A DNA stretch of 64,000 nt from Streptomyces chromofuscus (GTDB lineage: Bacteria; Actinomycetota; Actinomycetes; Streptomycetales; Streptomycetaceae), in NCBI RefSeq assembly GCF_015160875.1, contig NZ_CP063374.1, positions 5,955,501 to 6,019,500 of the forward strand. The letters run 5' to 3'. Both the position numbers and the translations under genes were made by a program. The notes under the pieces were generated by a model. That model was given only the letters and a program-made list of their open reading frames with translations, did no database searches and was not told the origin of the DNA. Below are positions 26,376 through 35,441 of this stretch, one piece after another (positions within the stretch are counted from its first letter, which is position 1; the number at the start of each line of letters is the position of its first letter).

Positions 26376-29300
26376 ATGGCGGCACGAGGCCGGGGGACCG
26401 CACCGCAGGACGCCGGGCCGGGCCCGCGCGACGACGCCCTCGTCCGCGTCCACGACATGGCCGGACGGCCGCGCGGCACCGGCTTCGTCGCCGACCACCT
26501 CGGCACCGTCCTCACCAGCCACGAGGCCGTCGACGGACTGGCCCGGCTGGTCCTGCACGCCGGGGACCGCAGCTGCGTCGTACCCGCCGAGGCGGTCACC
26601 CCGCTGCCGGAGCGCGACCTGGCCCTCGTGCACGCCGAGGAGCTGCAGGCGGAGCCGCTGCCGATCACCGTGCGGGACCGGATCGAGACCGGCACGTACG
26701 TCCGGATCGCCGCGGGCCGCTGGCGTGAGGCGCGGGTGCTGGGACCGGCGACGGGCGTCACCTACACGGCCATGGACCACTTCCGGCAGCTCGACGGCGT
26801 ACTGGAGCTGGCGATCGGCACGGCCGGACGGGACGCGCTCCGGCTGGGCGGTGGCGCGGCAGGGGGGCCGGTCGTCGACGCCGCGTCCGGTGCCGTGGTC
26901 GCCGTGCTCGGCACCGCGCTGCACACCGGTCACCGTGACTGCGGTTTCGCCGTACCGCTGCGGCCCACCGAGAGCGGGCCGCTGGCCGGCCTGCTGGCCC
27001 GCAACGCGGCGACGGTGCCCGCGTACGGGGCCGATCTCAACCTCGCCGGGGTGCTGGAACTGGCGGCCACCACAGTGGGGCTGGACGGTCCGCCGGGGGC
27101 GCTCGCGGGTCACACGGGGCCGGATGGGGCCGTACCGGCCGTCGAACGGGCGGCGGTCGTGCGGGAGTTCGCCGCGTTCGCCGACAGCCCGGCCACCGTT
27201 CTCGGGCTGGTCGGGCCGCCCGGCAGCGGGCGTACGACGGAACTCGCGGCCCTTGCCGCGCGGCGCGACCGGGGCGCGGAGCCGGCGCCGACGGTGTGGC
27301 TGCGGGGAGCCGATCTGCGGGACGACGACGCGTCGGTGGGGGACGCGGCTCGGCGTGCGCTGCGGCGGGCGGGGCGGGTGGTGGGCGGGTGCCCTGATCC
27401 CGAAGGCTCCTTTGGTGCGGGCCATCTTGGTGGGGGCGGGGTGATGGCTGGGGGCGGGGCTTTGCCTGGTGGAGGTGCGGGCTTCTGTGGTGATGGCGGG
27501 GCCTTGCCTGGTGGAGGTGCGGGCTTCCCCGGTGACGGCGGGGTCCTGGCCGGTGGGGTCGGGAGCGGCCGTGGGGCTCTCGGTGACGTCGGGCCCGAGC
27601 GTCTGGCCGGGCTCGCCCGTGCCGCCGGCCGCCCTCTGCTGCTGCTTCTCGACAGCCCCGAGGAGATGCCGCCGGCTCTGTCCCACCGTCTGCGCGAGTG
27701 GACCGAGAACAGCGTGCGGTGGCTGGGGGAGACGGGAACGCGGCTGGTCGTGGCGTGCCGGGCGGAGTACTGGGAGGGGGCGGGGGCGGAGTTCCCCGAG
27801 GACTGCCTGTACCCGGGCCCGGGTACAGGCGGCCTGCCCCCGTGCGTCCCCCTGGGCGACCTCGACGAGGACGAGGCCCGGCGCGCCCGCGCCCGGCACG
27901 GCATCCCCGAAGGGGTCCTCGCCGCGTCCGACGCCCGCCACCCCCTCACCCTCCGCCTCCTCGCCGACGTCCTCGCCGCGCGCCCGGACGCCCGGCCGGC
28001 CGGCCCACTGGACCGGCACGACGTCCTCGCCGCGCACCTCGACCTGAAGTGCCTGCGCGTGGCCGTGCGGCTGGCCGCCGAGAACGGCCTGCGCGGCACC
28101 GCCGTACGGCGACTGGCGGCCAAAGTGGCCGGGCAGGTGCACCTGGCCGCCCGGCGCAGCCTCGGCTCCGGTCAGGGAGAGCTGGACCGGGAGGCGTTCG
28201 ACGCGGTGTTCCCGTGGGGCCCGGCCCCGGCGCGGCTCGGCGGCGGCACCGGCTGGGCGTCCGCCGTCCTCACTGAAGGCCTCCTCGTCCCCGCCGGCAC
28301 CGGCTACCGTTTCGCCCACGAGGAACTCGCCGACTGGATCCAGGGCACGCACCTCGACCTGGACGAGGCCCTGCGCGCGCTGGTCCACCACCGCCGCACC
28401 CCCGACGCCGCGCACCGCGAGCTTATCCCGCACCACCGCGACGCCCTCGACGCCACAGCCCCCGAGCCCCTCCCGCACCACCGCATCGGTCCCGTCGTGC
28501 AGGCCATGCTCCTGCTCGCCCGGCAGCACGGCCCGCACCGGCTCTCCGTCCGCCTGGAGGAGCTGGTGTACGCCCTGGACACCGACCCGCACTCCTGGTG
28601 GGCGGCCCGGTTGCTCGGCGAGGCGTTGCGCCGGGTCCCGGACGCCACGCCGCACCTGCGTGTGCTGCGGCTGCTCGCCGCCGCGATCGTCGACTGGCGG
28701 CGGCTGGGGCGGCCGGTGCCCCGGGAGTTCGGGCCCGCGTTCTGGACGGAGCCCGTACTGCCCGACGCCGAGCGCCTCGACCTGCTGCGCCGCCTGGTCC
28801 TCGCCGACACCGGACCGGCCGACGGGGGCCGTTACCTCGACGCCGCCGCCCGGCTGCTCGCCGACGACCCCGTCGCCGTACAACCGCATCTCACCCGCTG
28901 GTTCGACGACGAGCGGCCGCTGCCCGCGACGCCCCACGCGACCGTGGCGACAGCCGCGCAGGCGCTGCTGCACACGCACCGGCACCGGGCGCTCGACGAC
29001 CTCACCGAGGTGCTGGCCGACAGCGCGCACCGGCGGGGTGAGGAGCTGCTCGGCGTGCTCGCCGAGGAGGAACCCGCCGCCGTGTGCCGGGCCGTGGACC
29101 GGTGGGCGCGTGACGAGCGGCCGGCACGGCGGGCCGCCGCGGTGACGTACGCGCTGGCCGCCGCCGCGCACACCCGCGACGAGGCCGACCGCGAGCTGCT
29201 GCGCCACGCCGCCCAGGCCCTGCTCGCCCGCCCCGCCGACGGCGCCCTGCACGGCGGGGCGCTCGCCCTCCTCGTACGCGATCCGCACTCCCGGGCCCGG

Positions 29301-30020
29301 CACCTGGCCCGAGCCGTCGAACACTTCGCGGCCGGCGACCCGAGGCTGCCCGCCGGCGCGCTCGCGACCGCCCTGGAGAGCGCCCCGGAGCCGGTGCTCG
29401 GCGCCTTCCGGGCGCGGCTGCACCGACCGGACGCGGAGGAGGCCCTGTTCGCCCTCGCCGACGCCGCGACCCCGGCACTGGCGCGTCGGGTCGCCGATCT
29501 CCTCCGGGACGCCGTGACGCTCCGCCCGGAGCGGGCCGCGCCGGTGGCCGCGTACGTCGACCGGCGGCTCGACGCCGGGCCGACCGCCAGGGCCTTACTG
29601 TTCCCGCTGGTCAGCGGCCTGCTCTACGGCGGTCCCGAGCAGCTGCGGGCGGCGCTGTCCACCGTCGTGGGCGCGTCCGGGACCCCCGTCTCTAGGCCCC
29701 TGCGCCGCGAACTGTGCGACTTCCTCCTCGTCCACGAGGACGCCCCGCCCGTCCTGGAAGCCCTGCTGCGCACGGCTGCCCGGCACGGCGGGGACGGACT
29801 GCGCGCCCTGGTCCACCGCACGGGCATGCTCCTCGTGCGCACCCCGGCCGGCGCGACCCTCTTCGACCGCACCCTGCTCGACCTGGGCCGCGAGGACCCC
29901 GGCTTCGCCGCCCGGGTCGCCCGCTGGCTGAACCACGCCCCGCAGGACTGGGCCGCGGTGGTCGGCCCCAGCACCCGCCGGATGATCGAGAACCTGACCG
30001 ACGCACGGGTCCTGGCATGA
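26376..30020 (+). CDS. Large protease-like/P-loop NTPase protein with degenerate active sites
   Basis: 1214 residues. The N-terminal 200 residues resemble a trypsin-like (HtrA-type) domain: LTSHEAVDG (His near 48), ERDLALVH (Asp near 80) and GGAAGGPVVDAASG near 162, where GxSGGP is expected, so the nucleophilic Ser is Ala. Next comes a P-loop GPPGSGRTTEL near 280, with Arg where Walker A has Lys, then a Gly-rich insertion of repeated GGGALPGGGAGF-like units (about 350-402), and a Walker B-like RPLLLLLDSPEE near 420. The remaining 750 residues look like helical repeats. The layout recalls STAND NTPases fused to proteases, several of which act in defence or signalling. The ATG at 26376 follows GGGGAGG. 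It lies between truB and ribF. Function unknown. Confidence 0.8.
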   Translation: MAARGRGTAPQDAGPGPRDDALVRVHDMAGRPRGTGFVADHLGTVLTSHEAVDGLARLVLHAGDRSCVVPAEAVTPLPERDLALVHAEELQAEPLPITVRDRIETGTYVRIAAGRWREARVLGPATGVTYTAMDHFRQLDGVLELAIGTAGRDALRLGGGAAGGPVVDAASGAVVAVLGTALHTGHRDCGFAVPLRPTESGPLAGLLARNAATVPAYGADLNLAGVLELAATTVGLDGPPGALAGHTGPDGAVPAVERAAVVREFAAFADSPATVLGLVGPPGSGRTTELAALAARRDRGAEPAPTVWLRGADLRDDDASVGDAARRALRRAGRVVGGCPDPEGSFGAGHLGGGGVMAGGGALPGGGAGFCGDGGALPGGGAGFPGDGGVLAGGVGSGRGALGDVGPERLAGLARAAGRPLLLLLDSPEEMPPALSHRLREWTENSVRWLGETGTRLVVACRAEYWEGAGAEFPEDCLYPGPGTGGLPPCVPLGDLDEDEARRARARHGIPEGVLAASDARHPLTLRLLADVLAARPDARPAGPLDRHDVLAAHLDLKCLRVAVRLAAENGLRGTAVRRLAAKVAGQVHLAARRSLGSGQGELDREAFDAVFPWGPAPARLGGGTGWASAVLTEGLLVPAGTGYRFAHEELADWIQGTHLDLDEALRALVHHRRTPDAAHRELIPHHRDALDATAPEPLPHHRIGPVVQAMLLLARQHGPHRLSVRLEELVYALDTDPHSWWAARLLGEALRRVPDATPHLRVLRLLAAAIVDWRRLGRPVPREFGPAFWTEPVLPDAERLDLLRRLVLADTGPADGGRYLDAAARLLADDPVAVQPHLTRWFDDERPLPATPHATVATAAQALLHTHRHRALDDLTEVLADSAHRRGEELLGVLAEEEPAAVCRAVDRWARDERPARRAAAVTYALAAAAHTRDEADRELLRHAAQALLARPADGALHGGALALLVRDPHSRARHLARAVEHFAAGDPRLPAGALATALESAPEPVLGAFRARLHRPDAEEALFALADAATPALARRVADLLRDAVTLRPERAAPVAAYVDRRLDAGPTARALLFPLVSGLLYGGPEQLRAALSTVVGASGTPVSRPLRRELCDFLLVHEDAPPVLEALLRTAARHGGDGLRALVHRTGMLLVRTPAGATLFDRTLLDLGREDPGFAARVARWLNHAPQDWAAVVGPSTRRMIENLTDARVLA

Positions 30021-30142
30021 GCACGTGCACCACGTGCGTCCGGTCACAGCCTCCATGCCGGTGCGGGTCCGACCCCCTCGGCATGGCACCCTTAGACCTG
30101 CGTAAGAGGCAGAGACGGACACGGGTTCGAGGAGCGGTCACA

Positions 30143-31102
30143 GTGCAGCGCTGGCGTGGCTTGGAGGACATCCCCGAGGACTGGGGGCGCAGCGTCGTCA
30201 CCATCGGCTCCTACGACGGTGTCCACCGCGGGCACCAGCTCATCATCCGGCACGCCGTGGACCGCGCCCGCAAGCTGGGCGTCCCGGCCGTCGTCGTCAC
30301 CTTCGACCCGCACCCCAGCGAGGTCGTCCGCCCCGGCAGCCACCCGCCGCTGCTCGCGCCGCACCACCGCCGCGCCGAACTGATGGCGGAGCTCGGGGTG
30401 GACGCGGTGCTGATCCTGCCCTTCACCTCGGAGTTCTCGAAACTCTCGCCCGCCGACTTCGTCGTCAAGGTGCTGGTCGACAAGCTGCACGCCAAGGCGG
30501 TCGTCGAGGGCCCCAACTTCCGCTTCGGCCACCGGGCCGCCGGAAACGTCGAGTTCCTCGCCGAACAGGGCACGGTCTACGACTTCGAGGTCGAGGTCGT
30601 CGAGCTGTACGTGTCGGGCGAGGCCGGTGGCGGCGAGCCGTTCTCCTCGACGCTGACCCGGCGGCTGGTGGCCGCGGGGGACGTGGAGGGCGCCGCGGAG
30701 ATCCTCGGCCGCCCGCACCGGGTCGAGGGCGTCGTCGTACGCGGCGCCCAGCGCGGCCGCGACCTGGGCTTCCCCACGGCCAACGTCGAGACGCTGCCGC
30801 ACACCGCGATCCCGGCGGACGGGGTGTACGCGGGGTGGCTGGTCGTGGAGGGCGAGGCCATGCCGGCCGCCATCTCCGTGGGCACCAACCCGCAGTTCGA
30901 CGGGACCGAGCGCACGGTGGAGGCGTACGCCATCGACCGGGTGGGGCTGGATCTGTACGGGCTGCACGTCGCCGTCGACTTCCTGGCCTTCGTGCGCGGG
31001 CAGGCCAGGTTCGAGACGCTGGAGGCTCTGCTGGAGCAGATGGCGGAGGACGTGAAGCGGTGCCGGGAGCTGATTGCGGCGGCGGAGGGGACGGGGTCGT
31101 AG
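30143..31102 (+). CDS. ribF: Bifunctional riboflavin kinase/FAD synthetase
   Basis: Makes FMN and then FAD from riboflavin. 319 residues. The N-terminal nucleotidyltransferase domain has TIGSYDGVHRGHQLIIRHAV, TFDPHPSEVVRP and EGPNFRFGHRAAGN. The C-terminal riboflavin-kinase domain has RGAQRGRDLGFPTANVE and DGVYAGWLVV. The GTG at 30143 with GGAG upstream gives the usual start VQRWRGLEDIPEDWGR. It is followed by a strong terminator. Confidence 0.96.
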   Translation: MQRWRGLEDIPEDWGRSVVTIGSYDGVHRGHQLIIRHAVDRARKLGVPAVVVTFDPHPSEVVRPGSHPPLLAPHHRRAELMAELGVDAVLILPFTSEFSKLSPADFVVKVLVDKLHAKAVVEGPNFRFGHRAAGNVEFLAEQGTVYDFEVEVVELYVSGEAGGGEPFSSTLTRRLVAAGDVEGAAEILGRPHRVEGVVVRGAQRGRDLGFPTANVETLPHTAIPADGVYAGWLVVEGEAMPAAISVGTNPQFDGTERTVEAYAIDRVGLDLYGLHVAVDFLAFVRGQARFETLEALLEQMAEDVKRCRELIAAAEGTGS

Positions 31103-31142
31103 CCGGTGGCAGGGTTCGCGCGGCGGTGACTTCTGCCGGTGA

Positions 31143-31185
31143 AAGGGCGGCCGGTGCCTGTGGGCACCGGCCGCCCTTGTTTTTC
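31143..31185 (+). terminator. Intrinsic terminator of ribF
   Basis: Perfect 16-bp stem (31143-31158 with 31163-31178; AAGGGCGGCCGGTGCC), loop TGTG, followed by GTTTTTC. It ends 12 bp before the convergent EspI-like gene's stop codon. Confidence 0.88.
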
Positions 31186-31196
31186 TCGGGTGTCCG

Positions 31197-34100
31197 CTAC
31201 TGCTGGGGCGGCCCGTCGGGATGGCCGGGCTGCGGGTAGCCGTAACCGGGGTGCTGGGGGTGGGGGGCCGGCTGGCCCTGCCGGCCGGGCTGCGGCGGGT
31301 AGGGCCGGCCGGGGGCGTACTGCTGGCCGGGCACGGGCTGACCCGGCACCGGCTGGCCCGGCACAGGCTGCCCCGGGTGCTGCGGCGGATAGGGCCGGCC
31401 GGGGGCGTACTGCTGGGCGGGCAGGGGCTGGCCGGGCATCGGCGGGGCGGCGACGGGGGGCGGGTTGCCGTCGCTGGTCCACAGGCCATGCATCTGCTGG
31501 TGGCGCACGAAGTCCTCGGCCACCATGGCCGCGAGGTTGAAGTACGCCTCCCGCACCTTGGGCCGCATCATGTCGAGGTCGACCTCGGCACCGGCGGCGA
31601 GGTGCTCGTCGAACGGCACCACGATGACGCCCCGGCAGCGCGTCTCGAAGTGGGAGACGATGTCCTCGACCTTGATCATCTTGCCGGTCTCGCGCACACC
31701 GGAGATGACGGTGATGGAGCGGGAGACCAGGTCGGCGTACCCGTGCGCGGACAGCCAGTCCAGCGTCGTACTGGCGCTGCTCGCACCGTCCACGGACGGC
31801 GTCGAGATGATGATGAGCTGGTCGGCGAGGTCGAGCACACCGCGCATGGCGCTGTAGAGCAGACCGGTGCCGGAGTCGGTGAGGATGATCGGGTACTGCT
31901 TGCCGAGCACGTCGATCGCGCGCCGGTAGTCCTCGTCGTTGAACGTCGTGGACACAGCGGGGTCGACGTCGTTGGCGATGATCTCCAGGCCGGAGGGGGC
32001 CTGGGAGGTGAACCGCCGGATGTCCATGTACGAGTTGAGGTAGGGGATCGCCTGGACCAGGTCCCGGATGGTGGCCCCGGTCTCCCGGCGCACGCGGCGG
32101 CCGAGCGTACCGGCGTCCGGGTTGGCGTCGATTGCGAGGATCTTGTCCTGGCGCTCACTGGCGAGCGTGGAGCCGAGGGCGGTGGTGGTCGTGGTCTTGC
32201 CGACGCCGCCCTTGAGACTGATCACGGCGATGCGGTAGCAGGACAGCACCGGCGTCCGGATCAGCTGCAGCTTCTGCTGACGCTCGGCCTCCTCCTTCTT
32301 GGCGCCCAGCTTGAACCGACTGACAGCGGCCGGACGCCCGCTCTTCGCCTTCTGCTTCTTGTTGTTGAGCAGCCGGTCGGAGGACAGCTCGACGGCGGCG
32401 GTGTAACCGAGCGGCGCGGCACCGGGGTTGGTGGGCTGACGCTGGTCGTGCTGGAGGGGTTGCGGCCAGGCCGTGCCGAGGCGGGGGTCCGCGGGTGGGG
32501 CCGGGGGCTGCTGGGGATGATGCTGGGGATAGTGAGGGGCTTGGTGCTGCTGAGGGGGCTGCGCCTGGTGCGGAACCTGGGGGTAGGCGTGCCGGGCGTC
32601 CACGGGAGGCTGTGACGGGTTCTGGGCGTCGGGCTGCGCAGGGACGCCGGGGTGGGCGGCCTGCTGCTGCGCCGGAGGCTGCGGGAAGCCGTACCCGCTC
32701 TGGGGGTTGGGGGTGCCGGCATTCGGGAAGCCGTAATCTCCCTGGGCGTTGGGGGCGCCGACATGCGGGAAGCCGTACCCCTCCTGCGCGTTGGGACCGC
32801 CGACCGGCGGGAAGCCGTAGCCCTGCTGGGCGTGGGCGTGGGGGTCGGGGGCGGGCTGTTGGGGGGCCTGGGCCGGGGTCCAGGCGGCCGGCGCGGGCTC
32901 CGGCGACTGGGGGTGCGGCTGCGACGGGGGCTGGACCTGGGCCCCGGCGTGGGGCTCGGCCTGGGGCTGGAAGGGCGGTTGCTGCGCGGGCACGGGCGGC
33001 TGGCCCTGCGCGGCGGCGGGCTGCGCGTGCGGATGCGCGGCAGGCTCGTTGGGGGCGGGCTGCTGGGCCTGTGCCGGGGGTTGGGGTTGCGCCTGGGGCT
33101 GTGCGGGCCACTGGGCGGCGGGGGCCGGGGCCGCGGGCTGGTACGACGGCGGCAGCGGCGGCACTCCGCTGTGCGGCGCGGGCGGGGGAGTCCAGGCGGA
33201 GGGCGCGTCCGGGGCGGGCGGTGCGGGGGGCTGGGGTGCGTTGGCCTGGGGGTCGTTGTGCTGGATACCGTCGTTTTGCGGGGCGTTGGGCTGCGGAGCG
33301 TCGGCATGCGGCGCGGTGTCGGATGCGGTGACCTCGGCCGGTTCGACGGCCTCGCTCGACTCCGTTTCGGGAGCGGCGGCCTCGCCCGTCCCCTCGGTGG
33401 GCTCCGGCTCGGACGCGCCGGGGTCGGCGTCGGGGGCGGCGTGGGCGTCGGCGGCAGGTGGGTCGTCGCCGGCGTTCTCGGTGCCGCCGGTCTCCTCCGA
33501 CGCGCCAGAGGAGTCACCGCCGACCCGCTCATCGGCCTCGGCCTCACCATCGACGTTGGCCTCGTTCTCGGCCTCGGCCGTCGCGTGTGCCTCGGCAGCC
33601 GCGTCGGCCGCGGCCGCGAGGTCGGCGATCTCCCGCTGCAAGGAGGCGGCGGAGAAGCGCACGGTGGCGCCGCTGTCCAGATCCCCGTTGCCCGCCTCCT
33701 CGGCGGCACGGGAAGCCTCCGGGGCAGGGGCAGGGGCAGGGGCGGCCGGCGGCTGAGGCTCGAACCCGCTCCCCTCGGGCAGCCCGGGCACACCTGGGGC
33801 CTCCGCCGCCTCTCCGGCCGAGGGAGCGGCCGGAGCGGGCGGCGGGAACGGAACGCCCAGCGCCGGGGCGGGCGAGGGCGGCGTGAACGGCACTCCGGGC
33901 ACCGGCACGGGCGGTGGCGGCGTGAAGGGCGCGGCCGGAGCGGTGTGCGCCGGAGGAGTCACTGCGGGCCCGAAGTCGGCGTGCGGCGGCGTCGACGGGG
34001 TGGTGGGGGCGGAGGGTGAGGTGGGCGCCGGGGAAGCCGGGGCGGGCCCGAATGCGCCGGGCCCACCGGAGGCACCGGGCGCACCGAAACCACCGGAAAC

Positions 34101-34316
34101 CCCGGGGACACCCGAAGCCCCGGAGTCGGAGTCGTCGGAAGCGGACCCCGAGTCCTCCGCATCCCCCGACCCCCCGGACGGGTTCTGCGTGTACCAGGCA
34201 GGCGGCGCGTAGTCGATGGTGAACTCGCCCGTCATCTCGACGGCGGCCTCCGCGTCGGGCTGGTCATCGCCGGGCGTCGCCCAGCCCCCGCGGATCCCGT
34301 CCCGATCGCTGCTCAC
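31197..34316 (-). CDS. EspI-like ParA/MinD-type ATPase with long disordered N-terminus
   Basis: 1039 residues. The first roughly 680 are disordered and rich in Pro, Ala, Gln and Glu. They include four 14-residue units of the form GYGFPxxGxPNxQ. A SIMIBI ATPase domain follows, with the deviant Walker A KGGVGKTTTT near residue 702, DANPDAGTLGRR, and LTDSGTGLLYSAMRGV. The C-terminal tail repeats PGQPV and PGRPYPP. A Pro-rich N-terminus followed by a MinD-like ATPase is the layout of EspI from mycobacterial ESX-1. It probably works at the cytoplasmic face of the secretion machine. The GTG at 34316 follows AGGAGG. It heads away from the eccE cluster on the same strand. Confidence 0.85.
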   Translation of the reverse strand: MSSDRDGIRGGWATPGDDQPDAEAAVEMTGEFTIDYAPPAWYTQNPSGGSGDAEDSGSASDDSDSGASGVPGVSGGFGAPGASGGPGAFGPAPASPAPTSPSAPTTPSTPPHADFGPAVTPPAHTAPAAPFTPPPPVPVPGVPFTPPSPAPALGVPFPPPAPAAPSAGEAAEAPGVPGLPEGSGFEPQPPAAPAPAPAPEASRAAEEAGNGDLDSGATVRFSAASLQREIADLAAAADAAAEAHATAEAENEANVDGEAEADERVGGDSSGASEETGGTENAGDDPPAADAHAAPDADPGASEPEPTEGTGEAAAPETESSEAVEPAEVTASDTAPHADAPQPNAPQNDGIQHNDPQANAPQPPAPPAPDAPSAWTPPPAPHSGVPPLPPSYQPAAPAPAAQWPAQPQAQPQPPAQAQQPAPNEPAAHPHAQPAAAQGQPPVPAQQPPFQPQAEPHAGAQVQPPSQPHPQSPEPAPAAWTPAQAPQQPAPDPHAHAQQGYGFPPVGGPNAQEGYGFPHVGAPNAQGDYGFPNAGTPNPQSGYGFPQPPAQQQAAHPGVPAQPDAQNPSQPPVDARHAYPQVPHQAQPPQQHQAPHYPQHHPQQPPAPPADPRLGTAWPQPLQHDQRQPTNPGAAPLGYTAAVELSSDRLLNNKKQKAKSGRPAAVSRFKLGAKKEEAERQQKLQLIRTPVLSCYRIAVISLKGGVGKTTTTTALGSTLASERQDKILAIDANPDAGTLGRRVRRETGATIRDLVQAIPYLNSYMDIRRFTSQAPSGLEIIANDVDPAVSTTFNDEDYRRAIDVLGKQYPIILTDSGTGLLYSAMRGVLDLADQLIIISTPSVDGASSASTTLDWLSAHGYADLVSRSITVISGVRETGKMIKVEDIVSHFETRCRGVIVVPFDEHLAAGAEVDLDMMRPKVREAYFNLAAMVAEDFVRHQQMHGLWTSDGNPPPVAAPPMPGQPLPAQQYAPGRPYPPQHPGQPVPGQPVPGQPVPGQQYAPGRPYPPQPGRQGQPAPHPQHPGYGYPQPGHPDGPPQQ

Positions 34317-34658
34317 AATTCCTCCTGGTGTGGTCGAGCACCCTCATGCCGTGCGGGGGCGACCATTACGTGTCGGGCTTGGTCGATTCGAGGTCGTCCG
34401 ATCCACGGGCTCTCCCCCTGCGGCGCGGACGCCCGGTCCATGGGTACTGGCGTCGCGCCCGGTACCAGCCTAATCACCACGCTGCCCGCCTAGGCAGGCC
34501 CGTCCACTCCATCACGGCCGGTTCGCGGTGTCACCTTCGGCTCGAAGGCGCTTGCGAGCCGTCCCTCGAGTGAACAAACCCACCGATAGCGGAGGTTGCC
34601 AGGGGGCAGGAAGGAAAAACGCCAACGAACGTGCACTTCGCGCCAGGCGGCGCACGAT
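34317..34658. other. Intergenic region upstream of the EspI-like gene
   Basis: About 340 bp between two minus-strand genes. Apart from the ribosome site directly at the EspI-like start, I found no convincing gene, hairpin or promoter hexamer pair. It should contain the EspI-like promoter. Confidence 0.5.
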
Positions 34659-35441
34659 TCAGTCCATCCTTCGCGGCGTTCCCAACAGCCCGACCTCGGC
34701 GTCGGTGGGCTGAGTCATCACGTACTGCCTGTCGTGGTCGGTGCACCACAGCGTGAGGCCGTCGGGGAGGGTGGGCAGGGCGTCCACATCGGCCCGGGGC
34801 AACGTCATCGTGCGCCCGAGCTCCGCGGCCTCGTCCGGGGAGACGCGTTGCACTCCGACGAGTCGTGCCTGCCGTACCAGCCGGGGGGCCACCGGGCTGA
34901 GGTACGGCAGCACGGTCAGCACCGACTGCCAGGGGCCCGAGACCACGCGGCCGCGTGGCGGGCGCATACCGCAGTCCCGCACCACCAGCACGGGCGTTCC
35001 CGCCGAGGTGCCCTGCGGGGGCACTCGGCCGACGTCGTACACGGCAAGGCCGTTCTGCCCGCCCCCCATGGCGTGCACCATCTGCATCCAGGCCTGCGGA
35101 CGTCCGGTTTCCACCGCGACGCGCGCTCCCGTCGCCGCCGCTCTGAGGGCGATGACCTGGGCGGTCCACAGGCCGCCGATGAGGACGACGTCGTAAGCGG
35201 TCGGCCTGTTGAGCCCCAGCACCGCGGGCCGGTTCTCGGCGTCCACCCCGATGACGACACCGTCGTCGCCGATGGGCAGCTCGAATGCGTCCAGCGCCTC
35301 CACGGACGCGGAGTGCCGCGGATGTCGCGGACCGATCAGCCCGAATCCGCGACGCAGCAACTCCCGCACTCCCTCGGGTGCGGGATGCCGCTGCTCACCG
35401 CGGCCGGTGGCGGTTCCCGCTCGCGTGGTCATGGCCGTCAC
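34659..35441 (-). CDS. Unrecognised 260-aa protein of the type VII secretion locus
   Basis: No family recognised. It is a soluble protein with short hydrophobic strands (TAYDVVLIGGLWTAQVIALR, TPVLVVRDCGMRPPRGRVV) and a C-terminal segment ELGRTMTLPRADVDALPTLP. There is no signal peptide or clear membrane helix. It starts with the GTG at 35441, which overlaps the eccE stop as GTGA, so it is translationally coupled to EccE and probably works with it. An upstream extension of the same frame through eccE is a shadow. Confidence 0.75.
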   Translation of the reverse strand: MTAMTTRAGTATGRGEQRHPAPEGVRELLRRGFGLIGPRHPRHSASVEALDAFELPIGDDGVVIGVDAENRPAVLGLNRPTAYDVVLIGGLWTAQVIALRAAATGARVAVETGRPQAWMQMVHAMGGGQNGLAVYDVGRVPPQGTSAGTPVLVVRDCGMRPPRGRVVSGPWQSVLTVLPYLSPVAPRLVRQARLVGVQRVSPDEAAELGRTMTLPRADVDALPTLPDGLTLWCTDHDRQYVMTQPTDAEVGLLGTPRRMD

